In this document: positions 26,341-34,988 of the stretch, one piece after another
How positions within the stretch are numbered: position 1 is the stretch's first letter
Layout of the letters: every line of letters begins with the position of its first letter
Assembly: GCA_963725145.1 (NCBI GenBank)
Contig: CAVRXL010000013.1
Span: 806,001 to 870,000, forward strand
Direction: 5' to 3'
Length of the DNA: 64,000 bases
Source of the DNA: DATAEE01 sp963725145
GTDB taxonomy: Bacteria > Acidobacteriota > Vicinamibacteria > Vicinamibacterales > 2-12-FULL-66-21
The notes under the pieces: model-generated
Databases searched by the model: none
The model's input: the letters and a program-made list of their open reading frames with translations, nothing else
Told to the model about the DNA's origin: nothing
Made by a program: the position numbers and the translations under genes

Positions 26341-27506
26341 TGCGACTCACCCCGCGCGACGCGATCGATTTGTATCTGAACGCCCCGACCTCCGAGCTGG
26401 GCCGGATGGCGGACGCCGTTCGCGAGCGTAAGCACCCCGACGGCGTCGTCACCTACATCATCGACCGCAACGTCAACTACACGAACGTCTGCGTCGCTCG
26501 CTGCAACTTCTGCGCGTTCTACCGCCCGGTCGGATCCGACGAGGGCTACGTCCTCGGCTTCGACGAAGTGTTCAGAAAGATCGACGAGACGATCGCGGTG
26601 GGCGGCGTCCAGCTCCTCCTGCAGGGCGGCCACAATCCGGACCTGCCGCTCCAGTGGTACGAGGATCTGTTCCGCGCGATCAAGCAGCGCTATCCGGATT
26701 TCCGGCTGCACGCGCTGTCGCCGCCGGAGGTGATTCACCTCTCACGGCTGTCCCAGCTGCCGGTGCCGGCGGTCATCGAGCGGCTGACGGCCGCTGGCCT
26801 CGACAGCATCCCGGGCGGCGGCGCCGAGATCCTCGTCGATCGTGTCCGGAAGCTCCTGAACTGCTACGGCAAGGCGACGGCGGACGAGTGGCTCGACGTC
26901 ATGCGTCACGCGCACCGGGCCGGCCTTCGTACCACGGCGACGATGATGTACGGGAGCGTGGACAGCCCGGAGGAGCGGATCGAGCACCTGATACGGCTGC
27001 GCGAGCTGCAGGACGAGACCGGCGGGTTCACCGCGTTCATCACCTGGAGCTATCAGCCCGAGCACACCGAGCTCGGTGGGGTGGAAGCGACCGGCGTCGA
27101 CTACCTGCGTACACTGGCCACGGCGCGGATCGTCCTGGACAACTTCGACAACCTGCAGGCCTCCTGGGTCACGCAGGGCGGGAAGGTCGGGCAGCTCAGC
27201 CTGGCCTTCGGCGCGAACGACATGGGCAGCGTCATGATCGAAGAGAACGTGGTGAGGGCGGCCGGCGCCGCGTACTGCATGGACGAAGTCGAGATCGTCC
27301 GCAACATCGAGAACGCCGGCTTCGCCGCGAAGCGGCGCAACATGCACTACCAGATTCTCGGCGATCCGATCTTCCGCGAGCGCCAGGTTCCGCGCATGCA
27401 CAGCCTCGCCGTGGCCAAGGAGGAGGGGGACGCCGCCATGCCGGACGAGCTCACCAGTTACGCCGCGCGGAGCGCCAGCGAGAAGGCCCGCCGCCAGCGG
27501 ACGTGA
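26340..27506 (+). CDS. mqnC: Cyclic dehypoxanthinyl futalosine synthase MqnC
   Basis: The 388-residue radical SAM enzyme cyclises dehypoxanthinyl futalosine. The cluster motif CVARCNFC (Cys51, Cys55, Cys58) follows NVNYTNV, and the family marker LLQGGHNPDLPLQWYEDL is present. It also has GLDSIPGGGAEIL, the ATMMYG loop and EHTELGG. The second half ends with SLAFGANDMGSVMIEENVV, similar to the neighbouring cysteine-free protein. ATG 26340 overlaps the mqnA stop by one base; GTG 26337 would add one residue. Downstream, its TGA overlaps the next GTG. All residues expected for activity are visible, so the pathway is probably working in this organism. Confidence 0.95.
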   Translation: MRLTPRDAIDLYLNAPTSELGRMADAVRERKHPDGVVTYIIDRNVNYTNVCVARCNFCAFYRPVGSDEGYVLGFDEVFRKIDETIAVGGVQLLLQGGHNPDLPLQWYEDLFRAIKQRYPDFRLHALSPPEVIHLSRLSQLPVPAVIERLTAAGLDSIPGGGAEILVDRVRKLLNCYGKATADEWLDVMRHAHRAGLRTTATMMYGSVDSPEERIEHLIRLRELQDETGGFTAFITWSYQPEHTELGGVEATGVDYLRTLATARIVLDNFDNLQASWVTQGGKVGQLSLAFGANDMGSVMIEENVVRAAGAAYCMDEVEIVRNIENAGFAAKRRNMHYQILGDPIFRERQVPRMHSLAVAKEEGDAAMPDELTSYAARSASEKARRQRT

Positions 27507-28699
27507 TTGTCTACCGCGCCGCCTGGATAGTCCCGATCGCAGCGCCGCCGATTCGCGACGGCTGGCTGGCCGTCGAGGACGGACGAGTGCGCGCGTGCGG
27601 AACCGGGGAGGCTCCGCCCGGCCCGCAGGCAGACCTGGGACACGTGGCCATCATGCCCGGCCTGGTGAACGCACACACCCACTTCGAGCTGTCGTGGATG
27701 CGCGGCCGCGTGCCGCCGGCCGACGACGGCATGGTGGGTTGGGTGAAGCGGATGCTTGGCGTGCGTCGCGCCGCCGGCCGGGACGATCCGAGCGGGATCG
27801 CCGCCGGCGTCGCCGAGGCCCGCGCCGCCGGCACCGCGCTCGCGGGAGACGTCACGAACACACTGGCGGCGGTCGACGCGATCAAAGCCGCCGGTCTCAC
27901 GGCGGTCGTGTTCTACGAGCTGATCGGATTCAACGTCGCCGATTCCTGGCGGATGGCGTCGGAAGCGATGGAAGCGGTGACGAAGCTCGAGAGCGAGCGC
28001 GTCCGCGGCACGATCGCCCCGCACGCGCCGTACTCCGTCTCGCCCGAGCTCTTTCGCGACATCGCGCGCGAGGTCGGCATGCGGAAGAGTCTGACATCGG
28101 TCCACGCGGGCGAATCGCGGGAGGAGATGGCGTTTCTGCGCGACGGGAAGGGGCCCTGGCGCGAGATGCTGCTGCAGTTCAACAGCTGGAATCCCAAGTG
28201 GCGGCCGCCGGGCTGCGGCCCGATCGAGTATCTGGATCGGCTTGGCGTGCTGACCGGCGGGATGCTCGTCGTCCATGCCGTGCAGCTCGGCGCCAACGAG
28301 CTGAGGCGGGTCGCGGACGCCGATGCGACGATCGTCACCTGTCCACGCAGCAATGTCTGGATTGGCGTCGGCGAGCCTCCGGTCCAGCGGTTCTATGCCT
28401 CTGGCGCCAGGGTTGCGATTGGCACCGACAGCCTCGCGAGCGTGGGAGACCTCAACCTGTTCAGCGAGCTCGCGGCGCTCCGGTCGATCGCTCCGCACGT
28501 CCCAGCCGCGCAGCTCCTGGACAGCGCAACGCGCGCCGGCGCCGAGGCGCTCGGATTCGGCGGCGACCTGGGCGTGCTCGCGCCCGCCGCGCGCGCCGAA
28601 GCGATCGCCGTCGACGTGCCGGACGGCGTGACGGATGTGGAAGAATACCTGGTGCACGGCGTTCAGCCTTCGCAGATCCGATGGCTTGAACGATCGTAG
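27503..28699 (+). CDS. Amidohydrolase, probable aminodeoxyfutalosine deaminase (MqnX-like)
   Basis: The 398-residue protein is a cytosine-deaminase/TrzN-type amidohydrolase with IMPGLVNAHTHFELSWMRG (HxH at 58-60), APHAPYSVSPEL, SVHAGES, VVHAVQLG and the terminal metal ligand in GTDSLASVGDLN. These are the motifs of purine-type deaminases. In a futalosine cluster the best candidate is MqnX, which deaminates 6-amino-6-deoxyfutalosine to futalosine; a general amidohydrolase cannot be excluded. The GTG start at 27503 overlaps the mqnC stop (GTGA), which ties it to the pathway. MqnB and MqnD, needed for the neighbouring steps, are not in the window. Confidence 0.75.
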   Translation: MIVYRAAWIVPIAAPPIRDGWLAVEDGRVRACGTGEAPPGPQADLGHVAIMPGLVNAHTHFELSWMRGRVPPADDGMVGWVKRMLGVRRAAGRDDPSGIAAGVAEARAAGTALAGDVTNTLAAVDAIKAAGLTAVVFYELIGFNVADSWRMASEAMEAVTKLESERVRGTIAPHAPYSVSPELFRDIAREVGMRKSLTSVHAGESREEMAFLRDGKGPWREMLLQFNSWNPKWRPPGCGPIEYLDRLGVLTGGMLVVHAVQLGANELRRVADADATIVTCPRSNVWIGVGEPPVQRFYASGARVAIGTDSLASVGDLNLFSELAALRSIAPHVPAAQLLDSATRAGAEALGFGGDLGVLAPAARAEAIAVDVPDGVTDVEEYLVHGVQPSQIRWLERS

Positions 28700-28743
28700 C
28701 GCAGCCCTTCAGGGCTGCCAGCAGGGCTGAAGCCCTGCGCTAC
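28696..28743. repeat. 48-nt double palindrome with GTAGCGCAG ends
   Basis: GTAGCGCAG at the left and CTGCGCTAC at the right are inverted ends. Inside each half is a stem-loop, AGCCC-TTC-AGGGCT and AGGGCT-GA-AGCCCT. The element spans the end of the amidohydrolase gene and stops exactly where the ubiA ATG begins. Confidence 0.85.
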
Positions 28744-29607
28744 ATGATGATCTCGAAGCTCCGCACCTACGCGGCGTTCGTCCGCTTCAGCCACAGCGTC
28801 TTCGCGCTGCCGTTCGCCTTGACGGGGGCGCTGCTCGCGTCGCGCTACGTGCCGTTGACCTGGACCCGCGTCGGCTGGATCGTCATGGCGATGGTTTCAG
28901 CGCGCGGCGCCGCGATGGGGTTCAACCGTCTCGTCGACGCCCGGTTCGACGCGCTCAACCCGCGGACCGCCTCGCGCGAGCTGCCGCGGGGCGCGATCCG
29001 ATCCGGAGAAGCCGTCGCGTTCGTCGCCCTCTCGTGCGTCGTCTTCGTCCTGTCCGCCTGGAAGCTCGGGCCGCTCTGCTTCGCGCTCTCGCCGGTCGCG
29101 CTCGCCATCGTCTTCTGGTACTCGCTGGCCAAGCGCTACACGGCCTACACGCAGCTGTTTCTCGGCCTCGCCATGGCCGTGGCGCCGGTCGGCGGCTGGC
29201 TGGCCGCGGGCGGCCGCGCCGGATGGGAGCCGTGGCTGCTCGGCCTGGCGATCGGGATGTGGGTCGGCGGCTTCGACGTGCTGTACGCCTGTCAGGACCT
29301 CGCGTTCGACCGCGCGCACGGCCTGCGGTCGATTCCGGTCCGGTTCGGCGTTCGCAGGGCGCTCGTCATCTCGCGCGCGATGCACGTCGTCGCCGTCGCC
29401 GCGCTCGCGGCGCTGGGCGCGCTCGTGCCGCTCGGGCCGATCTACCTCGCCGGCGTGGCCGGCGTGGCCGTGCTGCTCGTCTACGAGCAGTCGCTCGTCA
29501 GCGAGCACGACCTGTCGCAGGTGAAGCGCGCGTTCGACTTGAACGGCTATGTCGGGATCCTCTACTTCCTGACGACGGCGCTGGCGGTCTACGTCTCGAG
29601 CCTGTAG
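28744..29607 (+). CDS. mqnP: UbiA-family prenyltransferase (MqnP role)
   Basis: The 287-residue intramembrane prenyltransferase has about nine helices. The two Asp-rich sites are NRLVDARFD (N61, D65, D69) and YACQDLAFD (D185, D189), which bind the Mg-diphosphate of the polyprenyl donor. In the futalosine pathway MqnP prenylates 1,4-dihydroxy-6-naphthoate before decarboxylation by MqnL. Cluster membership supports this over ubiquinone or heme O synthesis. The ATG at 28744 directly follows a palindromic repeat, so no Shine-Dalgarno is visible; ATG 28747 is equally possible. The protein ends one base before the DUF2723 start. Confidence 0.88.
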   Translation: MMISKLRTYAAFVRFSHSVFALPFALTGALLASRYVPLTWTRVGWIVMAMVSARGAAMGFNRLVDARFDALNPRTASRELPRGAIRSGEAVAFVALSCVVFVLSAWKLGPLCFALSPVALAIVFWYSLAKRYTAYTQLFLGLAMAVAPVGGWLAAGGRAGWEPWLLGLAIGMWVGGFDVLYACQDLAFDRAHGLRSIPVRFGVRRALVISRAMHVVAVAALAALGALVPLGPIYLAGVAGVAVLLVYEQSLVSEHDLSQVKRAFDLNGYVGILYFLTTALAVYVSSL

Positions 29608-29608
29608 C

Positions 29609-32296
29609 GTGCGGGACACGAAGCTCGACGCGGCGACGGCCGCGATCGTCGCCCTGTCGGCGTTCGCCGTGTACCTGGCGACGCTCGCGCCGGGGCTGAT
29701 CGCCATCGAGGATACGCCGAAGTTCCAGTTCATCGGCCGTATCCTGGGCACGGCACATAATCCGGGCTACCCGCTGTACGTCCTGGTCTCGCACCTGTTC
29801 GGCTACCTGCCCGTCGGGACTCTGGCCTATCGAATCAATCTGATGTCGGCGGTGTTTGGCGCCGCGTCGTGCGGGCTTCTGTTCCTCGCTGCGCGCCGGC
29901 TCGACGCGAGCCGGTGGGTGGCCGCCTGCGCCGCCCTCGGCTTCGCGCTCGCCACGACCGTCTGGTACTCCTCGACGATCGCCGAGGTCTACACGTTCAA
30001 CGGGTTCCTCGTGGCGGCCATCGTGGTCTTGCTCCTCGTCTGGCAGAAATCCGGGCGCGCGGCCTGGTTCTACGCCGCGGCTGCGGTGTTTGCGCTCGCA
30101 CTGGGCCTTCACACCACGGTGCTGTTCCTCGTGCCTGCGATCGGGCTTTTCGCGTCTCTTGTGGCGCCGCGATTCGCGCTGCGTCCCCGGACGATAGGAG
30201 CCGTCGCCGCGATCGTCGCGGTCGGGCTGACGCAGTACCTCTTCATCATCGTTCGTACCCGGCAGGGGGCCTGGGGTGAGTCTCGAGCGACGACGCTGCC
30301 GGAGCTCGCCCGGGTGATCACGGGCTCGGACTACACCGGCGCCATTCTGGCTGAGGGCGTGCGCGACGCCCTCACGGTCCGGGTTCCGCTCGTCTATCGA
30401 GGATTCGCCGGGGAGCTGACGGTCGCGGGCGTAGCCCTCGCGATCGTCGGAGCGATCGCGCTCTGGCGGCGTTCAAGGCCGGTTTTCGCGCTGACGGCCG
30501 TCGGCATCGCGCCGTTCGCCCTCTTCGCCGTCCTCTACTACGTGCCGCTCTTTCATGTCTTCCTGGTGCCCGCGTTCGTCCTGAGCTGGCTGCTCGTCGC
30601 CGTGGGCGCGCAAGAGCTCGTGGCGTTCCTGCGGGCGCGGGCGGGCCGATGGGCCACTGCGACCTCCGCCGCGCTCCTCGCGTTCATCCCGGGCTGGCAG
30701 CTCGCGCAGAACTTCGAGGCGCGTGATCTCAGCCGCAGCTTCGGCGACATGCGCTTTTTCGACGCCCTGGTAGAAGGACTGCCCGACGGGTCGGCGCTCC
30801 TTCATGAGGATTTCCTCGTCGATCGCATGATGCTTTACAAGAAACTCGGCGAGGAGGCCTGGCGCGGCCGGCGCGTCGAGGTGCCGGTGCCCGGCGAGCT
30901 CGGACGGATCGAGCGCCTGCGCGGCGAGGGATATGGCATCTTCGCCTTTCCACAAACCGCGAGACTCATGCGCCTGCTCGACGGAGCTGAATTCAGTTAC
31001 GCCCCGCTCGAGCTGCCTGGCGGCGGCATCGACCGATATCTGGCGGAGCTGCCGCGCGGCTCGATCGTCGCGATCGCGGTGCCCGCTGTGCACCTGCGCG
31101 GCTTCCTTCACGAGGGGCGGTTGCCGCTCGACGCGATCGGCTACGTGACGCCGCTCGGAGGCCTCGACGTCGTCGGCGTCGCCGTCGCAGGTGTCGCGGG
31201 CGCCCGCATCGCAGATGGCGCCGTGCATCCGACCGCCGCGCGGCTCCGGATCGACCCGGGCGCGGGCGCCGTCCGGCCGCCGGCGCCGATCGCGGTGGAG
31301 GCAGGCCAGGAAGTGGCGTCGATTCAGGTGGCCGGCCGCGAAATCCTGCGAACGGCCGCGGGGATGGCGGTGGCGGTGTGGCGCCGCGACGGCGGGCTGG
31401 CCGCGGCGTTCATCGTTCGCGCGGCTGCGCCGCGCGCTCCGACGCCCCCGACACCGCTGGCGGTCTACAGGATGCGCGCCCTCCGCGGGTGGCAGACGAT
31501 CGGCCCCGCTCCGCAGGATGTCACCGCCGCGCTCGCCAGCGGCACGCTCGTCGTCCGAACCGAGCCCGGTCGATCGCGCGTTCTGATGTATGCGGGGCGA
31601 CGGCGGCCGCTGGCCCCGGTGCTCCTCGACTGCTCCGCGCGAAGTTGGCCGTCGTTCGACGTTCGCGCGTTCGACGGGTCTCGCACCGAGCTCTCGCGCG
31701 CCCTCGACCGAGACGCCATGTCTGGTGCCGCCGGCCCGCTGCTCGCGCTCCCGTACGTCTATCGAATTGCGCTCGCCTCCGACTTTTCGTCGCCCGTTGG
31801 CGTACTCTTCGGTCTCGGGGCGGGGCCGGACGTGACGTACGGCCGTGTCGAGGAAGGGCAGGCGATCAAGGTCTACGGTGCGGACCTCGGCTCGCACCTC
31901 GCGCGCGTAGACGACCGCACGGTTTCGCTGCACATGGGGCGCGACCACCACGCGCACCTGGTTGGCGCCGGCTGGTCCGACGTCCAGGCTGACGCCGTTG
32001 GTCCGTTCCGCCAGGCGGGCGGGGAGGCCGAGCTGCTCCTCCCACTCTCGAAACCGGCGGCGCTCGGCATCGGCATCCAGCTGGCGCCGTCTGGCGAGGG
32101 ATCGAAGTCCGTCGCCGTGCAGTTGCGATTCAACGAACATCCGCTGGCCGCCATCACCGCGTCACCGGGCTGGCGGCGATACTGGTGGGACGTGCCGGCG
32201 GCGCTGGGCCGCGATGGCGTGAACTCGGCCGTGATCAGCGTGTCACCGGCGGGCAGCCGGATTGTCGTGTCGGACCTCCTGATCGAGAACAGGTAG
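29609..32296 (+). CDS. DUF2723-family membrane protein (putative glycosyltransferase)
   Basis: The 895-residue protein begins with about ten hydrophobic helices. The DUF2723 opening is APGLIAIEDTPKFQFIGRILGTAHNPGYPLYVL, here broken for brevity as an early acidic loop (IEDTPKFQ) followed by HNPGYPLY. WYSSTIAEVYTFN, typical of this protein O-mannosyltransferase-like/TMEM260 family, follows. From about residue 380 the chain is soluble, probably periplasmic, without a recognised domain. Family members are GT-C-fold candidates that would transfer sugars from lipid carriers. It lies inside the menaquinone cluster, 1 base after ubiA and 9 bases before ubiX. A role in quinone synthesis is not expected, so it may simply share the promoter. 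Start GTG 29609. Confidence 0.75.
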   Translation: MRDTKLDAATAAIVALSAFAVYLATLAPGLIAIEDTPKFQFIGRILGTAHNPGYPLYVLVSHLFGYLPVGTLAYRINLMSAVFGAASCGLLFLAARRLDASRWVAACAALGFALATTVWYSSTIAEVYTFNGFLVAAIVVLLLVWQKSGRAAWFYAAAAVFALALGLHTTVLFLVPAIGLFASLVAPRFALRPRTIGAVAAIVAVGLTQYLFIIVRTRQGAWGESRATTLPELARVITGSDYTGAILAEGVRDALTVRVPLVYRGFAGELTVAGVALAIVGAIALWRRSRPVFALTAVGIAPFALFAVLYYVPLFHVFLVPAFVLSWLLVAVGAQELVAFLRARAGRWATATSAALLAFIPGWQLAQNFEARDLSRSFGDMRFFDALVEGLPDGSALLHEDFLVDRMMLYKKLGEEAWRGRRVEVPVPGELGRIERLRGEGYGIFAFPQTARLMRLLDGAEFSYAPLELPGGGIDRYLAELPRGSIVAIAVPAVHLRGFLHEGRLPLDAIGYVTPLGGLDVVGVAVAGVAGARIADGAVHPTAARLRIDPGAGAVRPPAPIAVEAGQEVASIQVAGREILRTAAGMAVAVWRRDGGLAAAFIVRAAAPRAPTPPTPLAVYRMRALRGWQTIGPAPQDVTAALASGTLVVRTEPGRSRVLMYAGRRRPLAPVLLDCSARSWPSFDVRAFDGSRTELSRALDRDAMSGAAGPLLALPYVYRIALASDFSSPVGVLFGLGAGPDVTYGRVEEGQAIKVYGADLGSHLARVDDRTVSLHMGRDHHAHLVGAGWSDVQADAVGPFRQAGGEAELLLPLSKPAALGIGIQLAPSGEGSKSVAVQLRFNEHPLAAITASPGWRRYWWDVPAALGRDGVNSAVISVSPAGSRIVVSDLLIENR

Positions 32297-32305
32297 CATA
32301 GAGCC

Positions 32306-32905
32306 ATGCGAACGACCGTGATCGGCGTCACCGGCGCGAGCGGCGCGATCTACGCGGTGCGGACGATCGCCGCGCTCCTCGAACAAGGGGCGCGGCTCGA
32401 GATCGTCGCGTCGGACTTCGGCCGCCGCCTCCTGCGCGATGAGCTGGGGGAGGAGGCCGCGATCGACCGGCTCGGCGACTACCTGGCGGCGCGCTATGGG
32501 GCAGGAGTCAAGGCGGGATCGTTCGTCGTCCACAGCAACCGGGACCTCGGCGCGACGATCGCGAGCGGGAGCCACGATGCGCACGGGATGGCGATCGTGC
32601 CCTGCTCGATGAAGACGCTCGCCGGGGTCGCGCACGGTCTCTCCCGGAATCTGATCGAGCGCGCCGCCGACGTGATGCTCAAGGAGCGCCGTCCGCTCGT
32701 CGTCGTGCCGCGTGAAACGCCGATGAGCCTGCCGCAGCTCAAGAACATGGTCCTGTGCGCCGAGGCGGGCGCCATGATCCTTCCGGCGATGCCGGCGTTC
32801 TACCAGGGGCCGAAGACGCTCGACGATCTCGCCGACTTCATGGCGGGGAAGATTCTCTCGGCGCTGGGGTTCGAGCATTCGCTGTATCCGGCATGGACGG
32901 GGTGA
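32306..32905 (+). CDS. mqnM: Flavin prenyltransferase UbiX (MqnM role)
   Basis: The 199-residue flavoprotein of the UbiX/Pad1 family makes prenyl-FMN, the cofactor of UbiD-type decarboxylases such as the one at 23124. Motifs are VIGVTGASGAIYAV (FMN site), MAIVPCSMKTLAGVAHGLSRNLIERAADV split across the second half, and LVVVPRETPMSLPQLKNM with AGAMILPAMPAFY. All are typical and complete. Its presence with ubiD and ubiA in one cluster fits the MqnP-MqnL-MqnM branch. ATG 32306 lies 9 bases after the preceding stop. A 205-bp nested palindromic element follows the gene. Confidence 0.95.
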   Translation: MRTTVIGVTGASGAIYAVRTIAALLEQGARLEIVASDFGRRLLRDELGEEAAIDRLGDYLAARYGAGVKAGSFVVHSNRDLGATIASGSHDAHGMAIVPCSMKTLAGVAHGLSRNLIERAADVMLKERRPLVVVPRETPMSLPQLKNMVLCAEAGAMILPAMPAFYQGPKTLDDLADFMAGKILSALGFEHSLYPAWTG

Positions 32906-32925
32906 TGAAGCCCGAAAAAGCTTCA

Positions 32926-33130
32926 AACGCAGAGGACGCTGAGGCTGCAGAGGGCCGTGTCGACTGGCGCGCCTGCGGCGCGGCGTCTGGACGAGGGATC
33001 GGACCCGCAAGAGCACAGGCCGCTTCAGTGGCTCTTGCGGATCGGATCCCTCGCCCAGCCTCGGCCCGACCGAAGGTCGGGCCCCAGTCGACACGGCCCT
33101 ATCCACTGCGTTCTTTGCGAACTCTGCGTT
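32926..33130. mobile_element. About 205-bp nested palindromic element (MITE-like)
   Basis: The outer ends are AACGCAGAG (32926-32934) and CTCTGCGTT (33122-33130). Inside are GGGCCGTGTCGACTGG (32952-32967) and its perfect complement (33084-33099). Further in, GAGGGATCGGACCCGCAAGAGC-type arms (32993-33014 and 33031-33052) match at 20 of 22 bases. A separate hairpin GGCCCGACC-GAA-GGTCGGGCC lies at 33063-33083. There is no coding capacity. It fills the gap between ubiX and ubiE and ends 7 bases before the ubiE start. The layered inverted repeats suggest a non-autonomous mobile element. Confidence 0.75.
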
Positions 33131-33137
33131 AACGTAC

Positions 33138-33917
33138 GTGACTTCCGTTCGGAATGACTCTCCCGACAAATCTCCTCCCCGGATCGCTTCAATGTTCGAT
33201 GCGATCGCGGGGCGCTACGATCTGCTCAACCACGTTCTGAGCCTCGGCCTGGATCGACGATGGCGCGCGCGCGCGGTGGCCGAGCTCCAGCTCGCGGACG
33301 GCGAGCGGCTGCTCGATTTGTGCACGGGCACGGGAGACCTCGCGATCACCGCGGTGCAGCGGGGAGGCGGGCCGGCAAGGATTGTCGGCGTGGACTTCGC
33401 GCCCGCGATGCTGGCGATCGCCCACGCCAAGATTCGCGCGCGCGGCCTCCAGGCGCGCATCCCGCTCGTTCGCGGCGACGCGACGGCGCTGCCCGTCGCG
33501 AATGCCTCCTGCGACGCGGCATCGATCGGGTTCGGCATCCGGAATGTGGACCGGCCCGAGCGGGCGATCGCCGAGCTGGCGCGGGTCCTGCGTCCCGGCG
33601 GGCGGCTTGCGATCCTCGAGTTCGGCTTCCCGAAAATCCCAGGCATTCGCGCGCTCTATCGGCTCTACTTCCGTCGCCTGCTGCCGCTTATCGGCCGCGC
33701 GGTCTCGCGCCATGGTGAGGCGTATTCGTATCTGCCGGCGTCGGTCGAGGCTTTTCAGTCACCTCAGGCGTTCTCCCGCATGCTCGAGTCAGCCGGTTTC
33801 TCGCGAGTCCGCACCGTCCCTCTGACACTCGGCATCGTCTACCTGTTCATGGCGACAATGCCCGAGGCACACATGAGGTCCGAGGCCCGAGGGCCTGTTA
33901 AAATAGTAAGTTCCTGA
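33138..33917 (+). CDS. ubiE: Demethylmenaquinone methyltransferase
   Basis: The 259-residue class I SAM methyltransferase of the UbiE/MenG family performs the last step of menaquinone synthesis, C-methylation of demethylmenaquinone. It shows MFDAIAGRYDLLNHVLSLG, then motif I LLDLCTGTGDLAI, then ASIGFGIRNVDRPERAIAEL. LAILEFGFP (with the usual E-F before the loop) and a C-terminal GIVYLFMATMP close the match. In an organism with the futalosine genes next door the product is menaquinone rather than ubiquinone. I took GTG 33138; ATG 33192, at the MFDAIAGRYD motif, is possible but leaves a short N-terminus. The stop overlaps the next start by one base. Confidence 0.93.
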   Translation: MTSVRNDSPDKSPPRIASMFDAIAGRYDLLNHVLSLGLDRRWRARAVAELQLADGERLLDLCTGTGDLAITAVQRGGGPARIVGVDFAPAMLAIAHAKIRARGLQARIPLVRGDATALPVANASCDAASIGFGIRNVDRPERAIAELARVLRPGGRLAILEFGFPKIPGIRALYRLYFRRLLPLIGRAVSRHGEAYSYLPASVEAFQSPQAFSRMLESAGFSRVRTVPLTLGIVYLFMATMPEAHMRSEARGPVKIVSS

Positions 33918-34882
33918 TGTACTTCAACTTCGAGGACTATCGGCCCGAGGAGCCAACGCTCGTCAGCCCCATCTCCCGCCGGGAGGGAGTGCTGCTGTCG
34001 ATCATCGCGCACCTCCTCGGAGCGCTGCTCCTCGTTCTCGCGCCGCAGCTGCCGTTCTTCAAGGAGGCGGCCGCTCGCCGTGCGGCGGAGGTGGAGGCGC
34101 AGCGGGTCGCGGAGCTGGAACGGCAGCGCCAGAACGCCCGATTCGTGTTCGTCCAGCCGCGCCTCGACACGCCCGCGCAGAAACCGCCGCCCCGCTTTGA
34201 GCTGTCGGATCAGGATCGTGTCGCGCGCGCGCCGGAGCGCGCCCCGAATCCGACCAATCCGTTGCCGTTCGCGCGCGGGAACACGTCTGAGCGGGAAATC
34301 ACGGACGTTCCGCCCGTCCCGGCGCCTCGGGCCGCGCCCTCTTCGCCGGCGCCCGGGACGCCCGCGCAGGCGCCGGAAGGCACCAACGGCGGCACCACGC
34401 TCCCTCGGCCGCCCTCGACGCAGGGACCGCCGATCGCCGAACGGGACGGCTCGGATCGCCGGCGCGGCGTCGCCGGCCCGATCGCCGACGCGCTCAACAA
34501 CATCCAGCGCTACGTCGGCTCCCAGACATTCGGCAATCCGAGCGGCGGCGGCGGCGACTTCGGCCCGCAGATCCAGTTCGACACGAAGGGCGTCGAGTTC
34601 GGGCCGTGGGTGCGGCGCTTCGTCGCGCAGGTGAAGCGCAACTGGTTCATCCCGTACGCGGCCATGTCACTCCGCGGGCACGTCGTGCTGACGTTCAACG
34701 TCCACAGGGACGGCCGCATCACGGATCTCACGGTGCTCAAGCCGTCGGTCGTCGAGGCGTTCACCAACGCCGCGTTCAACGCGATCCTCTCGTCGAACCC
34801 GACGCAGCCGCTGCCGACGGAGTATCCCGACGATCGCGCCTTCTTCACGGTCACGTTCTACTACAACGAGACCCCTCAGTAG
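33917..34882 (+). CDS. TonB-like energy transducer protein
   Basis: The 321-residue protein has a short cytoplasmic N-terminus and one helix (LLSIIAHLLGALLLVLAP, about 27-44). A charged coiled segment follows (AARRAAEVEAQRVAELERQR), then about 120 Pro/Ala-rich residues spanning the periplasm. It ends in a TonB C-terminal domain (FVAQVKRNWFIPYAA to TVTFYYNE). Such proteins pass proton-motive energy to outer-membrane receptors. Neither ExbB/ExbD nor a receptor is nearby. The ATG overlaps the ubiE stop, suggesting the same transcript, though a functional tie to quinone synthesis is not evident. Confidence 0.82.
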   Translation: MYFNFEDYRPEEPTLVSPISRREGVLLSIIAHLLGALLLVLAPQLPFFKEAAARRAAEVEAQRVAELERQRQNARFVFVQPRLDTPAQKPPPRFELSDQDRVARAPERAPNPTNPLPFARGNTSEREITDVPPVPAPRAAPSSPAPGTPAQAPEGTNGGTTLPRPPSTQGPPIAERDGSDRRRGVAGPIADALNNIQRYVGSQTFGNPSGGGGDFGPQIQFDTKGVEFGPWVRRFVAQVKRNWFIPYAAMSLRGHVVLTFNVHRDGRITDLTVLKPSVVEAFTNAAFNAILSSNPTQPLPTEYPDDRAFFTVTFYYNETPQ

Positions 34883-34889
34883 CCCGCAG

Positions 34890-34988
34890 ATGCACGCAGA
34901 TGAACGGCGATCCGAGAGTCAGAGGCTCGGCATCCTGATACTTCTGTTGGTCGTCGTGGGGTTCACGCTCTATCGCCTGCTTGCATGA
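34890..34988 (+). CDS. Small single-helix membrane protein (32 residues)
   Basis: This short frame, MHADERRSESQRLG followed by a strongly hydrophobic ILILLLVVVGFTLYRLL, predicts an N-terminal charged segment and one transmembrane helix. Its TGA overlaps the miaA start in an ATGA, which is how neighbouring genes in this window are coupled, and it fills the only gap in the run. The start lies in a GCAGATG-CACGCAGATG repeat; ATG 34901 is out of frame. There is no clear Shine-Dalgarno. I do not recognise a family. The coding case rests on the helix and the overlap. Confidence 0.5.
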   Translation: MHADERRSESQRLGILILLLVVVGFTLYRLLA

